The notes below the pieces were generated by a model that did not search any database, was not told the DNA's origin, and saw only the letters and a list, made by a program, of their open reading frames with translations. A DNA stretch of 64,000 bases from Asanoa ishikariensis (GTDB taxonomy: Bacteria; Actinomycetota; Actinomycetes; Mycobacteriales; Micromonosporaceae), in assembly GCF_900107455.1 (NCBI RefSeq), contig NZ_FNQB01000002.1, positions 1,178,001 through 1,242,000 of the forward strand, in the 5' to 3' direction. Position 1 is the first letter of the stretch. Each line of letters opens with the position of its first letter. The position numbers were made by a program, and so were the translations under genes. Shown here piece by piece: positions 59,674-64,000 of the stretch.

Positions 59674-60849
59674 GTGCGGTTCGTCAAGGGGCATGGCACC
59701 GGCAACGACTTCGTGATCCTCCCGGACCCGGACGGCGTTCTGGCGCTGACACCGGAGACGGTGGCGGCACTCTGCGACCGCCGCTTCGGGATCGGCGCCG
59801 ACGGCGTCCTACGGGTGGTCCGCACGGCCAAACACCCCCACGCGGTCGACCTGGCCGGCGAGGCCGAGTGGTTCATGGACTACTGGAACGCCGACGGCTC
59901 CATCGCCGAGATGTGCGGCAACGGCGTACGCGTCTTCGCCCGCTTCCTGGCCGCCGAGGCTCTGGTCGAGGGAGCGACGTTCCCGATCGCCACCCGCGCG
60001 GGCGTGGTCCAGGCCACGGTCACCCCGGACGCTGTCTCGGTCGTCCTCCCGCTCCCGCGCGTAGGCGCGGGCTCCACGGCCACGATCGGCGGCCTGACCT
60101 TCACCGGCACGTCGGTCGACGTCGGCAACCCACACCTGGTGTGCGCGCTCCCGTCCGGCATGTCCCTGGGCGATCTGGACCTGACCAGCGCACCGGCGTA
60201 CGACCCGGCGGCCTTCCCCACCGGCGTCAACGTCGAGTTCGTAGTGCCCGGCGCCACCGAAGCAGCCACCTTCGGCCACATCGCCGTAGACCGCCGCCCA
60301 GGCCCGGACCACGGCCACATCGCAGTGGACTCGCCGCCGGCCGATGGCCCGGACCGGGGCCACATCGCAGTGGACTCGCCGCCGGCCGACGGTCCGGATC
60401 GCGGTCATATCGCGGTGGACTCGCCGCCGACGGACGGCCCGGCCCGGGGTCACATCGCGATGGACGCCCTGCCGGCTGACCGGCGGGAGCAGGGTCACAT
60501 CGCCGTCGACTCGCCGCCACCGACCCAGCCGGACCGGGGCCACATCGCCGTCGACCGCCGCGGCGGGGAGTTCGGCCACATCGCGGTCGACAAGCGCCCG
60601 GTCCCGGTAGGCGTGGACGCCCACGTGGCGATGCGCGTCTACGAGCGCGGCTCAGGCGAAACCCTGTCCTGCGGCTCAGGCGCGATCGCGGTAGCAGCAG
60701 TCGCCCTACGCGACGCAGGCAAGCAAACAGGCGTCGTGGCAGTAGACCTACCGGGCGGCCGCCTAACGGTCGCCTTCGACGGCGAAACCTGCGTCTTCAC
60801 AGGCCCAGCCGTCCTAGTAGCCACAGGCGAAACCCTCCCCACCACGTAA
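59674..60849 (+). CDS. dapF: diaminopimelate epimerase with tandem-repeat insertion
   Basis: 391 residues from GTG 59674 (MRFVKGHGTGNDFV, SD AAGGGGG); ATG 59626 would add 16 residues. The enzyme interconverts LL- and meso-diaminopimelate for lysine and peptidoglycan. Catalytic Cys81 is in AEMCGNGVR and Cys333 in ETLSCGSGA; GNPHLVC is also present. DapF is normally about 275-290 residues. The excess comes from residues 196-313, where the segment just before HVAMRVYERG is expanded into eight GHIAVD/GHIAMD repeats at residues 201, 214, 229, 244, 259, 274, 289 and 301, mostly 15 residues apart with SPPADGPDR-like linkers (60274-60612). The frame is open throughout, so the gene looks functional. 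Confidence 0.92.
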   Translation: MRFVKGHGTGNDFVILPDPDGVLALTPETVAALCDRRFGIGADGVLRVVRTAKHPHAVDLAGEAEWFMDYWNADGSIAEMCGNGVRVFARFLAAEALVEGATFPIATRAGVVQATVTPDAVSVVLPLPRVGAGSTATIGGLTFTGTSVDVGNPHLVCALPSGMSLGDLDLTSAPAYDPAAFPTGVNVEFVVPGATEAATFGHIAVDRRPGPDHGHIAVDSPPADGPDRGHIAVDSPPADGPDRGHIAVDSPPTDGPARGHIAMDALPADRREQGHIAVDSPPPTQPDRGHIAVDRRGGEFGHIAVDKRPVPVGVDAHVAMRVYERGSGETLSCGSGAIAVAAVALRDAGKQTGVVAVDLPGGRLTVAFDGETCVFTGPAVLVATGETLPTT

Positions 60850-61089
60850 CCGCGAGCCACCGCCCCACTCCACCGGCACCCTCAACCCGAGGCGCCGAGC
60901 CGGAGCGGGCGGACCATGGCCGCACCCACATGGCGACTTCGGGCCCGACCGATCCCGCCCGCCAACACACCGACCGACCACACGCCGGCCGACCCTGCCC
61001 GCACGCCGCCTCCACCCACCGGCGCTAGGGCTGCGGGACAGCTACCGAGCCCGAAGCGTCGCCCGCCAGCCGGCGCGCGAGCGCGGCGA

Positions 61090-61740
61090 TAAAACGGAGA
61101 CGCCCAAGGCGTTGCCAGTTCGAGCCGGCGCGGAGACAGGGCGCCAGCATGCGGAGGCGCGGTCGGAGGCGTTGCCAGTTCACGCTGGCGTGAGCGGGGC
61201 GGCGGCGGATTTCGGAGGCGCTGTCCGAGGCGTTGCCAGTTAGGGGCGTCTTGGACGGGCTGCTCGGCCGCTGGTGCGGTGGCCGGCGGTGCCGTCGGTG
61301 GCGCGGGCTGGACCGCGGCGACCAGCGGCAAGCGGAAACCGCCCGAGGCGTTGCCAACGCGAGCCGGTGTGGGCGAGCCGGCGTCATGCGGAGACACCGC
61401 CTGCGGCGTTGCCAACTCGGGCAGCGTGGGTGGGGCGGCGGTATGCGGAGCCACTGCCCGCGGCGTTGCCAGTTCGGCCGGGTGTGGGCGGAGCGCCGGT
61501 ATTCGGAGACACAGTCTGCGGCGTTGCCGGCTCGAGCAGTAGCGGGCAGGAACGGGCATGCGGAGGGACTGGCTGCGGCGTTGCCAGTTCGAGCCGGCGT
61601 GGGCAGGCCGCAGTAAGCGACAACCGCCCGAGGCGTTGCCAACGCGAGCCAGCGTGGGCAAGCGCTGGCAGATTGAAACACCGGCCAAAGCGTGCCAGCG
61701 CCAGCCACTGTGTAGGCGGGCCGCTGGAAGCGGCGCCGCG
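61090..61740. repeat. degenerate tandem array, 55-61 bp period
   Basis: CGTTGCC cores occur at 61111, 61171, 61232, 61350, 61408, 61465, 61523, 61579 and 61634, with a decayed one at 61691 and probably one lost near 61291. Units share ATGCGGAGACAC ... GCGGCGTTGCCAGTTCGAGC ... CGTGGGC. The period is often not a multiple of 3 (spacings 61, 58, 58, 56, 55), so any long frames here shift at every unit and are not coding. It occupies most of the 1.3-kb dapF-malic enzyme gap; the stretches 60850-61089 and 61741-61893 have no recognised features. Confidence 0.75.
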
Positions 61741-61893
61741 CCCATCTCGCCGACGCATAGGCGAGCGGTGCGGCGGCAGTCGTCCGCACCGCGGACAAGC
61801 CGACAGTCAACGCACGTCAGCCACCGCGAAGATCAGCCAATGGACTGTGCCCGACAAACCCGGAATCGGAGTCGACCAACCCCGCCTAGGTCA

Positions 61894-61976
61894 GGGCGGG
61901 GGAGGATGTCGTGCGCAAAGCCATAAGAGGCGCGCCCTTTGCGCCTAGGCACTGCGCACGACATCCTCCCCCGCCC
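61894..61976. repeat. 83-bp perfect inverted repeat (24-bp arms)
   Basis: Perfect 24-bp arms (61894-61917 and 61953-61976; key bases GGGCGGGGGAGG ... GTGCGCA) enclose a 35-nt loop that itself holds AGGCGC/GCGCCT (61928-61933, 61941-61946). No ORF or T-tract. It could be a MITE remnant or a strong structural terminator in the dapF-malic gap. Confidence 0.7.
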
Positions 61977-62064
61977 AAGACCGCAACCAAAAGCCCAACC
62001 GACACCCTGTCAGACGAACAGCAACCGGTCGTGGGACGGCCCAAAACGCGCAACCACCCAACGA

Positions 62065-62154
62065 CCCGGCAGAGCCGGCGGAAAAGAGGCCGTGACCAAC
62101 GACGGACATGGACGGCCCGGCGGGAGCAACGGTCCGGACCACCGCGAACCCGGG
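62065..62154 (-). repeat. intergenic element, copy E
   Basis: CCCGGCAG, a stem GGCCGT/ACGGCC, then the 39-bp block identical to copy D ending CCCGGGAC. It ends 2 bp from the malic enzyme stop (62157), in the same gene-relative orientation as copies A, C and D. Confidence 0.7.
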
Positions 62155-62156
62155 AC

Positions 62157-63584
62157 CTAGGGCGCAGAAGTATCAACAGCGGCAATAGCCGCACTGCTCT
62201 GGGCCGCAGCCCGCACAGCAGCGGCAACCGCGACCGCCACCCGAGCGTCGAACACGCTGGGCACGATCACCGTTGGGTTGATTTTGTCCTCGCCGACCAC
62301 GTCCGCGATGGCGCGGGCCGCCGCGATGGCCATCTCCTCGGTGAACTCCTCGGCGTGGGCGTCGAGCATGCCGCGGAACACCCCGGGGAAGGCCAACACG
62401 TTGTTGATCTGGTTCGGCTGGTCGGAGCGGCCAGTCGCGACCACGGCAGCGTGCTTGCGGGCCTCGCGCGGGTCGACCTCCGGGTCGGGGTTGGCCAGCG
62501 CGAACACGATCGAGTTCTCGGCCATCGCCGCGATGTCGTCGCCGGTGAGCAGGTTGGGCGCGCTGACGCCGATGAAGACGTCGGCACCGCGCAAGGCCCC
62601 GGAAAGAGAACCCTGGTAGCTGTCGCGGTTGGTGTGCTCGACCAGCCACTGCCACGAGGCCGGCAGGTCCTTCAAGCCGGCATGCAGCACCCCGGGCCGG
62701 TCGTACGCGATGATGTCGCCCACGCCCTGGCGGAGCAGCAGCTTCATGATCGCGGTCCCGGCCGCGCCGGCGCCGCTGACGACGACTCGGACGTCCTGCA
62801 TCCGCTTGCCGACGACGCGCAGCGCGTTGGTGAGGGCGGCCAGCACGCAGATCGCCGTACCGTGCTGATCGTCGTGGAAGACCGGAATGTCCAGAAGCTC
62901 GCGGAGCCGCTCCTCGATCTCGAAGCAGCGCGGGGCAGCGATGTCCTCCAGGTTGATGCCGCCATAAGCCGGCGCGATCGCCTGGACGATCCGCACGATC
63001 TCGTCGGTGTCCTGGGTGTCGAGCACGACCGGCCAGGCGTCGACCCCGCCGAAGCGCTTGAACAGGGCGGCCTTGCCCTCCATCACGGGCAGCGACGCGG
63101 CGGGTCCGAGGTTGCCCAGGCCCAGCACCGCCGAACCGTCGGTCACGACCGCGACCGTGTTGCGCTTGATCGTCAGTCGGCGGGCGTCGGCCGGGTTCTC
63201 CGCGATCGCGAGACAAACCCTGGCGACACCCGGCGTGTACGCGCGGGAAAGCTCGTCCCGGTTCCGCAACGCCACCTTCGGCGTCACCTCGATCTTGCCG
63301 CCGAGGTGGAGCAGGAACGTCCGGTCCGAGACCTTGCGGACGTCGACCCCGTCGAGCGCCTCGAGGGCCTTGACCACCGAGTCGGCGTGGGTTGCGTCGG
63401 CTGTGTCACAGGTGAGGTCGACGATCACCATCGTGGGGTCTGAGTCGACGACGTCGAGCGCCGTCACGATGGCGCCCGCCTCCCCGACGCAGGTGGTCAG
63501 TCGGCCGATCGCCGACGCATCGGCGACCACCCCGATCCGGATCGTGATCGAAAAGCCGGCACTGGGCAGGCGTGTCGTCGCCAC
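62157..63584 (-). CDS. NAD-dependent malic enzyme with N-terminal ACT domain
   Basis: 475 residues from GTG 63584, with GGAGG 5 bp upstream; the upstream in-frame extension is basic and unconserved. Residues about 1-85 are an ACT-like domain (ITIRIGVVADASAIGRLTTCVGEAGAIVTALDVVDSD), probably allosteric. The catalytic part has NRDELSRAYTPGVARVC, KRNTVAVVTDGSAVLGLGNLGP, PVFHDDQHGTAICVLAAL (metal-binding Asp residues) and the Rossmann VVVSGAGAAGTAIMKLLL. It decarboxylates malate to pyruvate, supplying NADH or NADPH. Convergent with dapF across the repeat-rich gap and divergent from hflX (151 bp). Confidence 0.93.
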   Translation of the reverse strand: MATTRLPSAGFSITIRIGVVADASAIGRLTTCVGEAGAIVTALDVVDSDPTMVIVDLTCDTADATHADSVVKALEALDGVDVRKVSDRTFLLHLGGKIEVTPKVALRNRDELSRAYTPGVARVCLAIAENPADARRLTIKRNTVAVVTDGSAVLGLGNLGPAASLPVMEGKAALFKRFGGVDAWPVVLDTQDTDEIVRIVQAIAPAYGGINLEDIAAPRCFEIEERLRELLDIPVFHDDQHGTAICVLAALTNALRVVGKRMQDVRVVVSGAGAAGTAIMKLLLRQGVGDIIAYDRPGVLHAGLKDLPASWQWLVEHTNRDSYQGSLSGALRGADVFIGVSAPNLLTGDDIAAMAENSIVFALANPDPEVDPREARKHAAVVATGRSDQPNQINNVLAFPGVFRGMLDAHAEEFTEEMAIAAARAIADVVGEDKINPTVIVPSVFDARVAVAVAAAVRAAAQSSAAIAAVDTSAP

Positions 63585-63735
63585 GTGGTCCTCCGTCGTC
63601 CTACGGCGCGGGCCACGGCGCCCACGCCGTAGCGCATTCTTGCCCACGTCGGTGCAGGTCGGCCAACCGCCTGCGCGATTTGTGGATGCGCTCGCGCCGC
63701 AGGCGTGTCACGATCGGTGTTCAAGGAGGATTGTT

Positions 63736-64000
63736 TTGCGCACATTCCACACTGTGGATGATCTTGCTGACATCGAACCCACGACCGGCGAGTTGGAGCT
63801 GGAAGACCGACACGCCATGCGACGTGTCGCAGGTCTCTCCACCGAGCTCACCGACATCACCGAGGTCGAATACCGCCAGCTCCGGCTCGAACGGGTCGTC
63901 CTGGTCGGTGTCTGGACCGAAGGCACCGTGACCGACGCCGACAACTCCCTGATCGAGCTCGCGGCGTTGGCCGAGACGGCGGGCTCCCAGGTGCTCGAAG
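63736..64000 (+). CDS. hflX: GTPase HflX (N-terminal part)
   Basis: 88 codons from TTG 63736 to the window edge. The TTG is preceded by AAGGAGGA at 63723-63730 with ideal spacing; the next candidate, GTG 63754, is too far from it. EVEYRQLRLERVVLVGVWTEGTVTDADNSLIELAALAETAGSQVLE is the characteristic HflX N-terminal domain, which precedes the GTPase domain (off the window). HflX splits stalled ribosomes after heat or antibiotic stress. The location directly downstream of dapF/malic enzyme fits the actinobacterial order. The hairpin CGCCTGC/GCAGGCG (63668-63705) lies in the leader. Confidence 0.88.
   Translation, partial: MRTFHTVDDLADIEPTTGELELEDRHAMRRVAGLSTELTDITEVEYRQLRLERVVLVGVWTEGTVTDADNSLIELAALAETAGSQVLE

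Noticed and set aside
61090-61740. CRISPR array
   Set aside because: Spacing is regular, but whole units including the between-core sequence are related, repeats are degenerate, and no cas gene is near.
60882-61810. Several 200-290 residue open frames in the dapF-malic enzyme gap, with recurring ELATP/NWQR peptides
   Set aside because: The repeated peptides come from the 55-61 bp tandem array; the frame shifts between units because the period is not a multiple of three, so there is no consistent protein.
63668-63705. hflX leader hairpin as a riboswitch
   Set aside because: Only a 7-bp stem with a 24-nt loop and no match to a known riboswitch core; left as an unassigned structure.

Overview
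The window is high-G+C actinobacterial chromosome. Nearly every gene has GTG, TTG or ATG starts with strong third-position G/C bias. The gene content (ribonuclease Y beside recA/recX, gluABCD, ClgR/PspA, DUF3046, paired YbjN genes) and the AAGGG-N-CCCTT intergenic palindromes point to the order Micromonosporales (Micromonospora/Actinoplanes/Asanoa-like); this placement is an inference. No rRNA, tRNA, CRISPR array or complete transposase was seen.

The backbone is a conserved DNA-maintenance and housekeeping block that, from memory, parallels the Mycobacterium tuberculosis ftsK-to-hflX region. It runs ftsK (6.2-8.7 kb), rimO, pgsA, cinA, clgR, pspA and a PspM-like partner (10-15.3 kb), then DUF3046-recA-recX (41.5-44 kb), rny, gluABCD, miaB, DUF349, a LigB-like gene, miaA, dapF, malic enzyme and hflX (45.6-64 kb). 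Between the psp genes and recA lies about 26 kb of accessory genes: nei and a SAM hydrolase, a second hypoxanthine phosphoribosyltransferase, an ECF sigma factor with its membrane partner, the helicase lhr overlapped by a cold-shock gene, a PNPOx-GNAT fusion facing a MocR-type regulator, udgX, a deacetylase-glycosyltransferase fusion, a large DUF4062-STAND ATPase, an MFS transporter and a GntR-controlled ABC exporter.

The left edge (0-6 kb) holds a partial M15-like cell-wall peptidase, a GNAT, glutamate decarboxylase followed by a class-II glutamine amidotransferase, DUF2784, and two overlapping YbjN-domain genes.

Functional themes: (i) DNA repair and chromosome handling (ftsK, recA with a LexA-type box, recX, lhr, nei, udgX); (ii) envelope stress (clgR with a perfect palindromic operator inside cinA, pspA, pgsA); (iii) RNA maturation (rimO, miaB, miaA, rny, hflX); (iv) glutamate uptake and metabolism (gluABCD, gadB, class-II amidotransferase, dapF, malic enzyme).

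The most unusual content is repetitive. DapF carries an in-frame array of about 110 residues built from eight GHIAVD-type repeats. A degenerate 55-61 bp tandem array fills the gap after dapF. A 168-bp nested palindrome with 22-bp perfect ends looks like a MITE. A five-copy intergenic element recurs mostly at gene 3' ends. Two inverted copies of an AAGGG-N-CCCTT element flank the ftsK-pgsA segment.
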